Shown one piece after another: positions 21,654-32,934 of a stretch of DNA of 64,000 nt. The notes beneath the pieces were generated by a model. That model was not told where the DNA came from. It did not search any database and saw nothing but the letters and a program-made list of their open reading frames with translations. The stretch comes from Catonia carolina (Eukaryota > Arthropoda > Insecta > Hemiptera > Achilidae). Each line of letters opens with the position of its first letter. The first letter of the stretch is position 1. Where the stretch lies: NCBI GenBank assembly GCA_035578175.1, contig JAQMRL010000002.1, positions 131,442,171 to 131,506,170 of the forward strand. The letters run 5' to 3'. The translations under genes were made by a program, and so were the position numbers.

Positions 21654-22151
21654 TGTTGTTTAGGTCATCAGCCGAAAAGCTGGTTTGAACCTCTAGAGGC
21701 TTTACTACGTAAAATGAGGAGTGAGGTGGTATACTTTGGCCTTCCTCATTGAGTGAAAAAGTACACTTATCAGCATGCCAGGCCCTCTGAAAACCATCTA
21801 CTTTCCACCCTGCAAATGACACCTTCACTTCATTCACCACCGATTCTGGCTGTATAATAAAATTCATTACTTTCAGAGGAAATAACTCTGACTAGTGTCT
21901 TTTCCACCTATATTTCTTCTATTATTAAATGCTTCAGTCATATAATTGGCTGACCATGTGATAAGAAACAGAACATTTTTTGTAGCCCTGGAACTAGAAG
22001 ATCGAGTGCAAATAATTTTAACTACTAGTAGTTACTTGCCCATAACAGGCAGGTAGAGTGTTAAATTATTTGCACTCGATCTGCTAGTTCCAGGGCTACA
22101 AAAATTGTTCTATTTTTTACCACATGGTCAGCCAATTATATGACTGAAGCA
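21654..22151 (-). repeat. Family-C copy ending in a palindrome
   Basis: The minus strand carries the family frame (NFIIQPESVVNEVKVSFAGW, AFQ-type helix, SLNEEGQ, about 21610-21867), open through to the end of the unit. From 21930 the terminal ~90 bases of the unit are followed by their own inverted copy (to 22151), separated by about 40 bases. The inverted half repeats the words GTCATATAATTGGCTGACC and GTAGCCCTGGAACTAG. Confidence 0.8.
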
Positions 22152-22336
22152 TACAGAAAACGGAAGAGACCCGAAAGATCTTCTGCAAGGTAACGGGTCT
22201 GAAGATAGTAGACGGACAGTATATGTCATTAAGATGATAAGAACAAGAAAAACAAACGATTAATTTAAACGTTCAGAAAACGAAAATAAAAATTCTTTAA
22301 AACCCTGTATAGAATGGGTGCTAAATGGTTGATGGA

Positions 22337-22504
22337 GAATAAAAAAAAAAATGAGAAAGAATAAAAATAGACAGAATGGGAAAAGACACACGAGAAATTA
22401 GTAAAGAATAAAGAAAAATGTATAATAAATAAAAGCGAAAAAGAAATAAAAAAATATTTATATTTATGTACAGAATTAAAATAAAGAAAGAATTGTAAAG
22501 ACAA
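22337..22504. repeat. Purine-rich ~167-bp repeat, copy 1
   Basis: Identical to 25175-25340 except for the length of one A run (11 against 9). It starts GAATAAAA and ends ATTGTAAAGACAA, with unrelated flanks on both sides. The long phenylalanine- and serine-rich minus-strand frames (22265-22504, 25095-25340) are the complement of this purine-rich DNA and are not genes. No TIR or target duplication was found. Confidence 0.85.
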
Positions 22505-22554
22505 ATTTTTTAGAAACTAAATAATAGACCTACGGTATAGAATAAGTGGTTTAA

Positions 22555-22765
22555 AGGATATTTAGAAAACTTGAATAAACTGGAAACACTTAATGAATCG
22601 AACCAAAATCAGATAATTAATTACTGAATTTAAGGGCAAGATCAAAAGGAAACACTTGATGGGCAATATTAAGGAGAAACGACTACGGTACAATTTCGAA
22701 TGCTGAGAGTATGGGCTGAAGAAAGAGCTTGTAAAAGATTCCTTAATGATGCTTTAATTGGTCCT
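22555..22765 (+). mobile_element. Probable LINE C-terminal remnant
   Basis: Frames read YLENLNKLETLNESNQNQI, then GKIKRKHLMGNIKEKRLRYN. Compared with other tails here, this resembles the E..L..LG.... N........K..F segment close to the stop of an RTE-like LINE. It is short and uncertain. Confidence 0.4.
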
Positions 22766-22769
22766 GTAC

Positions 22770-23980
22770 GGAAAATAAGATCGAATAATATTATTTATAC
22801 ATTTCGTAAATTAACAAAATTAATAATTAGCTTAAGTAAATAAAAAAATTTGTGAAAATTTAAAGTATTATTTGTAAATATTTAGTAATATAAATAAGGA
22901 CGGTTGGAAGTAATAATTCAATGTCTTTTAAGTTAAAGTAAGAAAAATTGTTTTTGCCCGCAGTAGAGCAGAAAGTATACAAAGTAATACTACTAATACT
23001 AAACGAACGCAGAAAGAAAATAACTGGGCAAGCAAGCAATGGAACAAAATGTTTTCACTAAAAAATAAATGTTGTTTTTTAATATTATGTTAACCTCAAC
23101 GTTATTTAAGAGTGTTTAACAATGAGTTAGTATTACGGGAAAAATAACGTAAGAGCGTCTTGCAATAATTCTTGTAGTTGACGTCTTAGTTTAAACAGTT
23201 AAACAAAATGGCTTCCTCTTCTGAGTACAATGATTATTTATGTTTACATTATATTTTACTTAAAATTTAATGATTTATTGTTTGAGCTAAACATTAAAAT
23301 GTTTTTGTTTTTCTTATAATCCCCTCTGTAATTAATAATAAAATGAATTTTGATTTATGCACACACTTATAAAGAATAATAAATACCGAGAAAATTGATT
23401 GCGAATGCTTAGTCCTACATTATTTTGTTGTAAAACCATACGTTAATCTTTGGTTCCAATTATTTTATAGTCACTTTCATGGTGCCCTAATAGAGCAGAA
23501 TTCAAAACGGAAGGACATATGTTTGTTTCCCGGCGACGGTATACAATTTTTAGCTCCCTGCCACTCATTGCTAATCTTTTAACAATATTGGTCGCTAATT
23601 ACTAAAATTTTGATACGAATTTATGTATAATTAAAATAAACATTTTTTCCATCGACTGTATGCCTATATATAAAAATCAGAAAATACCTTTAAAACTAAT
23701 AAGTTCCTCTTCAATGAATGTGTATTTTTTGTCCTCTCATAAGCTGCACCAACGCCGTCCTTTGTAGAAGGCCCGATAGATTGCCTGGCCAAGACAAAAA
23801 AAACCATGAAAGAGTAATTCTTCTTCTACCACGAGTAGATAAACAAGAAACGATATTAATCATTTCATCGGAGGCCTACCCACACTCCTATTTTCCTCTA
23901 TGCTTCGAGGGGTATTCTTTCCATGAGCATATTTTGAACCTCTTCAACTACTTCATCTTTATTTTAGTATTCATTGCTTG
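22770..23980. other. AT-rich DNA, nothing firmly recognised
   Basis: A B-box-like GTTTGTTTCCCGGCGACGG at about 23520 hints at an old tRNA-derived SINE, but the rest does not match. The 102-codon frame at 23718-24026 overlaps the LINE remnant antisense and is not supported. Confidence 0.35.
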
Positions 23981-23984
23981 GACT

Positions 23985-24310
23985 CCCCCAGCTTTGTTCA
24001 AGTTTTTCCACTCCGAAGCCTGCTAAATCTGGAACAACCTGTGACATCACAAAAGAATCTTAATATTGCTTCCTGCACGCTGCTTTCCTCTCTAAAACCT
24101 ATTGTCCAGATTTCACTTTCATATGCTAATATGGAAACAGCCAATTTCTCATAAAATATTAACTTAGTATCCTTTCTAACCATTCGTTTCAGAATAATAC
24201 CGTGTAGAGTTTCACAAATCTTGTTTTCAAGTCTGTTTATGTTCTTTTTGTAGGTTAGGGTGCAACCCAAAAAATTTGAAGCAGGCATGCTCCTCACACC
24301 GAATCTCTAA
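23985..24310 (-). mobile_element. LINE RT post-palm remnant
   Basis: The minus-strand frame 24297-23998 reads SNFLGCTLTYKKN, IRL-type ENKICETLHGI, RKDTKLIFYEKLAVSILAY, ESEIWT and ILRFFCDVTGCSRF. This follows the standard YLG..L.., K....FY..., L.YGSE.W, ..E..FLR...G.. order downstream of the palm in RTE-like LINEs. Ninety-nine codons are open, but both ends are truncated. Confidence 0.8.
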
Positions 24311-25174
24311 TCACGGTCTTGGATCACTTCCCTGAAAAGTCGTTTTTTGTAGTTTTTAAAGATCTGTAAAGGCCAAACGTTTTTTTATTCAGCTGAAAGA
24401 TAGAGTACCTACTGTAGGCCGTCCTACATAGCGCACTTTATCACTTTGTTATCTGCAAACAAAAGCGTAGGCTAGTAATAATGCAACCTTATTAATACGA
24501 TCCCTGCATCTACTTTGTCCATCCAGCGGTCACTGTTAATTATCACATTCGTTTAAATGGCTAGCCTAATGATGAATATTAATTTATAAGACAAATTAAG
24601 AAATAAATTATTTGGCGGAATACTAAATTAAAAGATGTTAAATAACACGTGATATTACTGAAGTGGCGATAGGCCGGAGGCACAATAATGTTGACAGATG
24701 ATCGACGGAACAAGGTGATTTAGCAATAGAGACCCTGACTGGAATAGAGGGATATTGTTTGTCAACAAACACGTTGGAGAGATGACACAAAACTGGTGGC
24801 TAGGATTAACTAGTCAAAAAAAGCACAATGTGAGGAATTTTGGAGGCAAACAGACCTATATACAATTACTGGAAGCTGAAATGCTATTGAAAAACTGTTG
24901 AAAGAAATGTCCGGATCATTAAGGATATACTTGTTGTAACTAGCATTCTATTCGAACATTCAGCCTAAATAATTTTCACATTGAACAGTGCAATAAGTCT
25001 ACATTTACGGTAGCTATAGTAATACATTTGCTGTAGTGTTTATAAATATTTTACTTAGTAAGTTAAAGAGGTGAAGTTAAAGAAAGTGAAATTATTATAA
25101 GATACCCAGACTAGAAAGAATGTTGAACATCGAACCGAAACAAAGAATGAGATGCAAAATAAGTGAGGAATGTT
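24310..25174. other. Unclassified, moderately AT-rich
   Basis: The patch 24640-24960 is GC-richer, with a TTGTCAACAAAC word, but no coding potential or repeat match was seen. Confidence 0.35.
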
Positions 25175-25340
25175 GAATAAAAAAAAATGAGAAAGAATAA
25201 AAATAGACAGAATGGGAAAAGACACACGAGAAATTAGTAAAGAATAAAGAAAAATGTATAATAAATAAAAGCGAAAAAGAAATAAAAAAATATTTATATT
25301 TATGTACAGAATTAAAATAAAGAAAGAATTGTAAAGACAA
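25175..25340. repeat. Purine-rich ~167-bp repeat, copy 2
   Basis: The second copy of the unit at 22337-22504, same orientation, 2.84 kb away. Apart from the A-run length I see no difference over about 155 bp. Confidence 0.85.
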
Positions 25341-25344
25341 TAGC

Positions 25345-25910
25345 GTCTATGACGAGGACATATTAACTTATCGGTTACATGTAGTCTATAACTAAACATT
25401 TTTCACGTGGTTAATTGTCTTTCTATTTAGTCTGTGTACGGTAGCAACGTATCGGCATTTGGGGGTCGAAAAGAGATGAAATTATAAGAAAAGGAGACGG
25501 ATAGATAAGGCAGTGTCAACGTAGTTTATGCATGGATAAGTTGTTAATATCAATCAGGCTGTGGCCGGTGTTGAAACAGAAAGGCCGTGGTCAGGTAGTC
25601 TAGATGAGACCAATCGTAAACTAAATGAAACAATGCGAGGATTTAAACGGCGACATTAATGCACTAGACTTAACGCGCTAATTAATCGTTTTTAAAAGAG
25701 CTCCTCCTCTAACAGATTCTCCGTTTCTGCTCCCTCGAGAAAAAGATATGTACATCGGAGAATTGACTTTGGTCTACGGGTTCATGAATCAGATCAGCCC
25801 CTTCTTCGTCTGGCAGGTAGACGCTTTTCTTAATAACGATTAGGTTAAAATATCTCATCAACTTAACAATAATTCTATCCAAGTAATTAAACAAACAAAC
25901 AAACTTTTTC
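25345..25910. other. GC-richer unclassified island
   Basis: Contains GCATTTGGGGGTCG, GGCCGTGGTCAGG and GCTCCCTCGAGAA. It has no supported ORF (a 61-codon minus-strand frame at 25709-25894 only) and no relation to repeats here. Possibly unique, conserved sequence. Confidence 0.3.
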
Positions 25911-26755
25911 CATCAAAACCAGGTAGTCGATTCAACTCGCCTAAATTATGAACTGACTTCGATTTACTTTACTAGTTTTAAACCAAACATTCCAAACCGA
26001 CTCAATATTTTATATCTACACTCAATTAATAAAAATAAATAAATTTTCAATAACATTAATATGTAAATTAATCAGCATTTATTTTAATTTAAAATTTTCG
26101 TTTTTAAAAATATAATTAAAATAATTTGCATAGCAAATGAACGCTATAAATTAGATAATCTTCAACAGAAATATCACCTGTTGAATGGCCTTTTTACATA
26201 AATAAAACGTTTCAAACATTTAATAAAATACCACAAACAACATTTTTCAAAATTTATTGCACTTACGTAACAATAAAACCTTTCCCAATAAATTCAAATT
26301 AAATTTATTTTGTCAATTTATTGTTAATTGCCATTAAAATCGTATCGATTTGAATTTTTTTATTCAGCTAATGGATTTATTTATTTATCTATGGTTATTT
26401 TTAAATGCCTCATTTTACGTTTATTAATTTTCTGATATTTGCGTCTTTTGTAGTTTTTAGGTTTAAATCTGTATAGAGTTTTCTGATTTTATTTTCTCTT
26501 TCATACGATACCATTTTAATTGATAATACTAGTAAAGATGGTTTTATTTGGCATGGGTAACGTCAAGGAAAATTTTGCTATCAATTACCAGTTTACGTCA
26601 CATCTCTCTAAATGTTCGTTATGAGTTGTTACTAATGAAAAGAAAAAAATTATGTAACATTCACGTTAAAAAGAAATAAACGTCCTTCCATATTTTTTGA
26701 ACGTCATTCGAATTCCTCAAAGGCACAGACATTTTGTAAAATTTTTATATATACA
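25910..26755. other. AT-rich DNA, nothing recognised
   Basis: AAATTTA-type sequence with no ORF, TIR or repeat match. Confidence 0.5.
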
Positions 26756-26759
26756 GGTG

Positions 26760-27310
26760 ATTCTACACAGGATTTTAAACAAAACAACCAATAGACCTAT
26801 CGCAAAACCTCTATGAGTACGCCCCAGTCTAGATAGAGACTACCCATAGAATGGCAGATTAGCTCCCCTACGCAGGATTCACCTCAAGAGAGGTATTCGG
26901 AGTGAATGAATACGGCCGTTTGTATTGCCTTTGTGGTAGTGTGACGTTCAGTACTCTTTTCAGGTATTGGTGCTACCATATCAGTCATCAAACGTGGCCG
27001 AGTGAACTTAGACAATATGAGAATTAAGCTGGATGTAGGTTTAGACCACATGGAGACCACGCTAAGAAAAAACCGGCAGATACGCCCTTTCCGACTATCT
27101 TGCGGAAGGCGTCTAGAAAAGGATGCTTCCGTCAGTATTTTGTTCATGTGGGAGAGTGGAGTAGACGCCCTTTCGGCGCAACGGTGCTACGAGCTCGGCA
27201 GCTACCTATCATCGTGGCGAAGGGAATCAGAACGACATGGGTTCTAATGAGACTGAGACGACCTATCGCTTAGGCTACACCGCTCCTACTTTTTCTGGTT
27301 TGGCCTCTTA
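26760..27310. other. GC-rich unclassified element or exon remnant
   Basis: The most GC-rich stretch of its neighbourhood, with overlapping open frames of 87 codons (minus, 26884-27147) and 81 codons (plus, 27002-27247). Words such as CCACATGGAGACCACGC and CGTCTAGAAAAGG are unlike the window's other repeats. I recognise no domain. Its abrupt composition suggests a transposon piece or a decayed exon. Confidence 0.3.
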
Positions 27311-27329
27311 GGGGTAGTGATGCCTAGAC

Positions 27330-27615
27330 AATTTCATGAAGCGAATGAATAGTTTTCATAAACGAATAATTCTTATTCGAAAAATTCATTCTATTCGAAT
27401 GAAGTCACAGGACCGATCATATTGTTTATTTTTATTCGTTTGATGATGAATGGTAACAGTGAAATTATTTTATTTTATTCGGCAACTGAATTATTCGGAG
27501 TCCGTTAACAGTGGTTTATGAATAGTTTGTTCCTTCATCCTTATTTGAATATTTTTAAAAATAGTCGATAAGTCGAATACAGGATAATTATTCGAGTATT
27601 CTAATTTCCATCACC
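27330..27615. repeat. TATTCG-rich tract
   Basis: The word TATTCG or its complement CGAATA recurs about ten times in under 300 bp, irregularly spaced and in both orientations, with neighbouring pairs that could fold back. Possibly a decayed MITE. Confidence 0.4.
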
Positions 27616-28032
27616 TAGATTGTACTCTATCAGTGGTACTTGAAACCGATGATACCTAGATAACGGGAGGTCCGTAACTAATGTTGCAAAACTTAATAAC
27701 TACAAAATATTTCTTTTAAGATTAAAATTTCCTTGAAAAATAACAGATATTATCATAGAATGTAGTTTTTGCACATACTTTTTACTTAGGCTAATTATGT
27801 TAACTTTAGATATTTATAAAAAATTACTAATAATCGTACAATAATAAAATTACCATTTTACTTAAAAGAAAACAGAACAGTAATAAGCACAGACTTTCAT
27901 TTTTTGGAACTCGGAGTATAAAGAAATCTAAGTTTGTTGATTCATCATAAATATCTATTAACCGTCTATTTTAAAGTGCTTTCGGAGTCGGATTATTGAG
28001 TTGTTTTTTTTTTCAAATCATAATAACAATCT

Positions 28033-28195
28033 GGCCGGCCCATGGTGTAGTGGTAAGCGCAACTGGCTTTTGGAAACTGGGTCCCGGGTTCAATTCCCGG
28101 TCAATTCTGACATTTTTTCATCTGTACACCTATGTCATTACCTATGCACAACTCTAGGCTAATATAAGTATTATCACTCGATAAAAAAAGAAAAA
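28033..28195 (+). mobile_element. SINE-A copy with complete tRNA-like head
   Basis: GGCCGGCCCATGGTGTAGTG (A-box region) and GGGTTCAATTCCCGG (B box) are 50 bp apart, followed by CATTTTTTCATCTGT. The 3' half after about 28130 diverges from the family. It resembles a tRNA gene head, but a cloverleaf acceptor pairing is absent, so it is a SINE and not a tRNA gene. Confidence 0.85.
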
Positions 28196-28199
28196 ATAT

Positions 28200-29150
28200 C
28201 ACACAATTTTTCATTTACTAGTATTGCTAAGTTATGAATAAAATTAACAAATGAAATGAGGAGAACCCGGTGGGAAGAGAAGAAGATGGTATGGACGAGT
28301 AGAGGCCAAAGAAAAAGAATAAGATAAAAAGAAGATGGAGGATAATACGACTGCTCATATAAGCGAAAAAGAAAACACGTTGGAATGAAAGCGAGCGAAA
28401 TAAAAGGGAGTTTTGATAACGAGTGAGAATTTCGAGAAAAATTTCAGAAGGGTAGAAATATGGTATGGTAGAGAATGGCCAATTTGCAGTAATAACTATA
28501 ACATGTGTCATCGAGTGGCCTTTGTACGAGATAACATCTGCCCTAGAATAATGGGTATGGGATTCGGTTATTGATGACTGGCTATTGACCAATGTCCAGA
28601 ACGTTCTGACCAAACATATGACTCACCGAGTAGTAACTAACTTATACAAAGATACATAAGCCTATCTGTTATAACTGAAGTTTCTACTATAATATTTACG
28701 ATGTGAGTGGATTTGTCATTAAAGTATATAACGTGTTATTATCGCTATTATTCGACTCCCATTGTACGGAAGTCTTATGAAAATGTGATAATCTAATTTC
28801 CGCTTTCTGACAATTATATTTTGTCGACAGACTCCCAATTTTAAAAATACATTAATCTTAATAGATATAGTCATAATGTAGAAAATAAATTTTATTCTGT
28901 CAACATCAACATTAGGATAAATCAGGAAAACCTTTCTCCAAACAGAATCTAAAATTAATTAATATTTACAGTTGATTACTTAGGCTTGGGCCTACTAGTA
29001 AATTTAATAAATCTTCTAGTAAATTTTCTTTAATGTATTTTCACCCAGTCAAATAATATTGACTTTGTACTGTAAAACGAAAATAGAGAATTGGTAATGT
29101 TGGAAATACGAACTTTCAAGCAATCCCAAAAATTTAAATCAATTTTCAAA
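28200..29150. other. Unclassified; purine-rich then AT-rich
   Basis: The purine-rich stretch 28250-28420 creates a 128-codon phenylalanine- and serine-rich frame on its complement, which I do not accept as a gene. Nothing else was recognised. Confidence 0.4.
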
Positions 29151-29154
29151 TGTA

Positions 29155-29215
29155 AACCCAGCAGGCAGATCTAGTGGTAAAGTCGTCGCTGTGAGTCAGC
29201 TGTTTTTATTTCGGT
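29155..29215 (+). mobile_element. SINE-B head fragment
   Basis: AAACCCAGCAGGCAGATCTA, GTGGTAAAGTCGTCGC and GAGTCAGCTGTTTTT match the first 60 bp of SINE-B. The rest is missing, which is unusual because SINE truncation normally removes the 5' end. Confidence 0.7.
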
Positions 29216-29264
29216 TATAGTTTTTCTGTGGAATTGTTTGTAGTGTCCTATAATTATATTAATA

Positions 29265-29640
29265 ATACTAGCATCCCCCAGCTCGCTGCTCTTTACAGCA
29301 AACTAAACCTGTTTAACTTCTCTTACTACCGTACACATTGAAGCCATATCAAAGTATCACAACGAAATAACTAATACTAAAACAGATTGAACTTCATCAA
29401 AATCGTTTGGCAATTGAACCATTCGATAATATTGGCCGCTAACACAGAATCAAACGTTTTAAAATTTTGGACTTACCGTATAATTGCCATTAGGATTAAA
29501 TTAAAAATTTGATCTATAGCGAAAGCCGATTTTTATGGTGGAGTGGATCTTCATCAAGATATATTATTCAAATGTTAAACCATTTTCATATAATTTCTTA
29601 ATTTTACTGGTTGTAAATATCTCACCTAAAAGTTAGTAAA
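29265..29640. other. Decayed repeat upstream of family-D copy
   Basis: ACTAGCATCCCCCAGC followed by AAACTAAAC and AACTTCTC resembles 31415-31480, and both lie upstream of a family-D copy. The shared segment is short and diverged. It may be the real 5' part of family D or an independent repeat. Confidence 0.3.
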
Positions 29641-29646
29641 AAAATC

Positions 29647-30425
29647 TGGTGTGAAACACTCACACAACTTTCTCTTGCCAATGCAAATAATTAATAATAA
29701 ACCTAACATTATTAATAAAATATTAGAAATAAACAAAAACTAACCTCAAAAACATAACCTTCTTTTAATCATGAGTGAATGACGCAAAATGACAATCGAA
29801 CTCAGTTTGGCTTAAAAATACGGAAAATCACACTTTCACGCTAAACTAGGCTCTGTAGAGAAAAATGCTCTAAACAAAAGTTGTAGATCTTTTAATTTTC
29901 TATAAATTTAATTATATACACTTTTGTCGTAAAATGCATACTAAGACCGAAATGTTAAAAAAATCGATTTTTCTCACGTTTTCGTGAGAAAAAAAACAAA
30001 AAATCGCAAATTACCGCTAAACTAAGCGTTATACAAAAAAATGTTTGAAATAAAAGTTTTAGAATTTTACATTCTCTACAACTTTTATTATATAACGTTT
30101 TGCGCTAAAATGCATATTAAAGCCGCAATCTTAAAAAGAAAAGGTTTTTACGTAAAAACAGCCTTAAGCAGAATTTGAGCAAACATGGCGCCTACCCTAT
30201 ATTGTAGAGCACAAAAAATGTAGTAAACCAGTTGATTTTAAAAAAAATCGTAGGACTGGTTTTTGAGAAAATCGCAAAAAAGTGAAAAATTATACGAATA
30301 AACTACTACTTCCGGTTGACCGATTTTGATGAAAATGTTCGTGTCGCGTCCGGTAGTGATATGTAACTTAAGTTTCAAGTTCGTACGATGTTCCGTTCTT
30401 GAGATATTCTGTTCACACACACGCA

Positions 30426-30468
<43 letters not shown>

Positions 30469-30640
30469 ATACACAGACACACACACAGACCAATCGCTAA
30501 AAACATGTTTTTTGGGTTCAGGGGGTCTGAAAACGTATAGATCCGGTGAAAACTCGATTTCGAAAAATCGACATGAAAACAATACTTTCCTTCCTATATA
30601 TTCATATAGGCAAGAGAAAGTAAAAAGTATACCGTAATTA
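29647..30640 (+). mobile_element. Family-D element with perfect 13-bp TIRs
   Basis: ACTTTCTCTTGCC (29667-29679) is the exact reverse complement of GGCAAGAGAAAGT (30609-30621). Outside the left TIR a GGTGTGAAACACTCACACA block is also conserved in the other copies. The interior contains repeated AAAAATCG and AAACTAAGC words, a CCGGTTGACCGATTTTGATG block and a CA microsatellite. It has no ORF of transposase type, so it is non-autonomous, and the superfamily is unknown. Confidence 0.8.
30417..30488. repeat. (CA)n microsatellite inside family D
   Basis: Interrupted ACACAC run with GC and GA variants. A shorter TGTGTGTG lies at the matching place in the 18.0-kb copy, so the repeat grew from a CA-rich seed in the element. 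The valine/cysteine and histidine/threonine runs of the frames here come from it. Confidence 0.9.
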
Positions 30641-30644
30641 TTAA

Positions 30645-31670
30645 ATTATATTTTAAAAGATTTTGCAAAAAGAATTAAATATGGAAAAACTTTGAACTTT
30701 ACTGATCAATATTTTTTTTATTTATTACATTATATAAATCAGACGAAGCCCCTATAATTCAGAGATTTCCGTACGTTTATATCCCTTATAGAAGACATTT
30801 GCATTTGTCTTCAACCCCTTTAGCTGAGTGAGCACCAAACACACGCATGTCTGACCCTCATTTATATTATTGTGTTATGTTATTCGTACAACATTGTGCT
30901 GCACTCATACATTACCGCCCTCTTCACAGTTCATGGTTCTCTATACATCTATTGTATTATTGTACTATATTGTATTGTATTGTATGATAAATCTACGTGC
31001 GCGGCAGTCGCATGAGTGTAGAACACGATTTACAAGTGAGAGAAACATATTGTCCTAAATTAACACTAATTTAACTCAACGGGTTATTTAACAATTCACT
31101 CTATCAATTTATTTTAATCCATTATTATAATTATCAATTAATTTTTTTTTAAATTAAATGAAAAATATCTAAATCAAATAAATGATTAACGGAAGACTGT
31201 TTTCAAATATTCCTTTTTTTATAGTTTATATTATTTACACTTCTTAACTTTTTCCCAGTTTGATATCAGCTCCGACTGAACTTATTCTGGTCACTACGTT
31301 TCTAAATTGATATTCTCCAAAATGTAGAATTTTCATCATCCATTTTTGATGTTTCCAAATTCCCGATTAAGGCACGAAACAATATACGATTTTCTTATAC
31401 CCCGGCTTATTGAACTAGCAACCTACCGCAGCCAGTGGCTTCACGGTAAACTAAACTTAAATCATTGAACTTCTCACACAACCTCTTACGTCGAAAGCAA
31501 AATCGCAAATTTATAAATAAAATAAATTAGTATATACAGGAAACAGGAATTTTGTTGACATCAGTATGAATCACCAGTGGTGGAGAAGAAATACAAATTG
31601 AGAAAACTGAGAAAAATTTAATAAATGTATCCTATTACAAGAAAAGAAAGGTAAAATTACAGCCTAAAAA
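30645..31670. other. Unclassified, mostly AT-rich
   Basis: A TATTGTATTGTATTGTAT tract at 30960-30985 is a small simple repeat. The patch 30740-31060 is GC-richer without a recognised gene. Confidence 0.4.
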
Positions 31671-31671
31671 T

Positions 31672-32420
31672 TTGGTGTGAACACTCAGACGACTTTTTCT
31701 TGCCCATATAATAAATAGAACATGTAACACTTGCTAATTATGCGTAAAAAATGTAAACTGAAAATCATAACCTTATTTTTAATCATGAATGACTCAAAAT
31801 GAAAATCAACCTCTGTGTAACTAAAAAATACGGAAAATCACTAATTTTGACGCTAAACAAACCATTGCAAAAAACCGCTTGAAATAAAAGTTGTCGGTTT
31901 TTTTAATTTTTTAAAACTTTAATTAACTTATATACCCATTTCCCAGTTTGCATACTAAGGCCGCAATCTTTAAAAAAAAATACTTTTTTACCACGATAAA
32001 AAACTCCAAGAATTTTAGCATACATCACTTTTTCTATCTTGTAAAGCATAAAATGTAGTAAATGAGGCAATTTTTAAAAAAAATTGTAGGAGCCTTTTTT
32101 GAGAAAGTCTTAAATAGCGAAAAATTGCGCGAGTAAATTATTACTATTACTTAGAAGTTCACTATTACTTACGGTTTGATAAAAATGTTCATGTTGAATC
32201 CTATAGTGGTGCCTAACTTAACTTTCAAGTTTAAACTTCGTACAATAATCCGTTGAAATATTTTGTTCAAACACAAACAGAACAATCAGTAAAACCGGTT
32301 TTTTTATTAGGAGGCCTAAAAATGTGTTTTTTTGGTGAAAACTCGAATCAAAAAAAATCGACGTAAAACAATACATTTCTTACCTAGACCTTTAAATTCA
32401 TAAAGGGCAAGAAAAAGTGA
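31672..32420 (+). mobile_element. Family-D copy 3
   Basis: The head TTTGGTGTGAACACTCAG and TIR ACTTTTTCTTGCC (31692-31704) pair with GGCAAGAAAAAGT (32406-32418). Interior blocks match the 29.65-kb copy but the CA repeat is reduced to AAACACAAAC. The two TIRs have changed in parallel (CTCTT to TTCTT on both sides), so this copy may come from a subfamily and not from independent decay. Confidence 0.75.
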
Positions 32421-32424
32421 AAAA

Positions 32425-32930
32425 TGGTATTACAATCTCTTTGATTTTTTTAAAAGGTTTACATAACCTTAAGCAGGAATAAAATATGACATTATTTTTT
32501 GGATATCTCTGTTCAACAAATAATTTTCAAAAAAATATTGATAAAAGGAAGGAGTAAAGGATGTCGTTACGTTATAGGGTGGTATTGTACCGTACTTGAT
32601 ATCTGACTGTATTACTCTTGACTGCATGGTACAATAATTCATTGTACACAATTACTGTTTGTATCATAGATAAAAAATTAAAGATGACTTCATTTTTCTA
32701 ATCACAATTTTTTTTTTTAAAATTGAAAAGTTTTTAAAATTTTTTTTAAATTTTTAAAAATTTCGTAATGTTATATGGCCTATGTTATTCAGGAATCCCT
32801 AAGCTTTACAACAGTGGAACAATTTTGAAATTGGTTGGATGGATTCTGAGATTATCTCATACAAGCAAAAAAACAATTAATGGTGGAAATTTTTTAAATT
32901 GTCGTCTATCATTTTGTTTTGTCCGTCCGT
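32425..32930. other. AT-rich DNA, nothing recognised
   Basis: Includes the T/A homopolymer tract at 32707-32765. No supported gene. Confidence 0.45.
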
Positions 32931-32934
32931 CCGT

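Noticed and set aside
22265..22504. Phe/Ser-rich frames repeated at 25095-25399
   Set aside because: Complement of a purine-rich duplicated repeat, not coding sequence.
23480..23560. Additional SINE-A copy
   Set aside because: A single B-box-like word without the A box or family tail is not enough.
28033..28110. tRNA gene
   Set aside because: A and B boxes are present, but no acceptor stem, and the 3' part continues as SINE-A.
28227..28613. 128-codon minus-strand frame
   Set aside because: Low-complexity complement of A/G-rich DNA with no domain.
30238..30637. 114- and 103-codon frames across the CA repeat
   Set aside because: Created by the microsatellite inside a family-D element.
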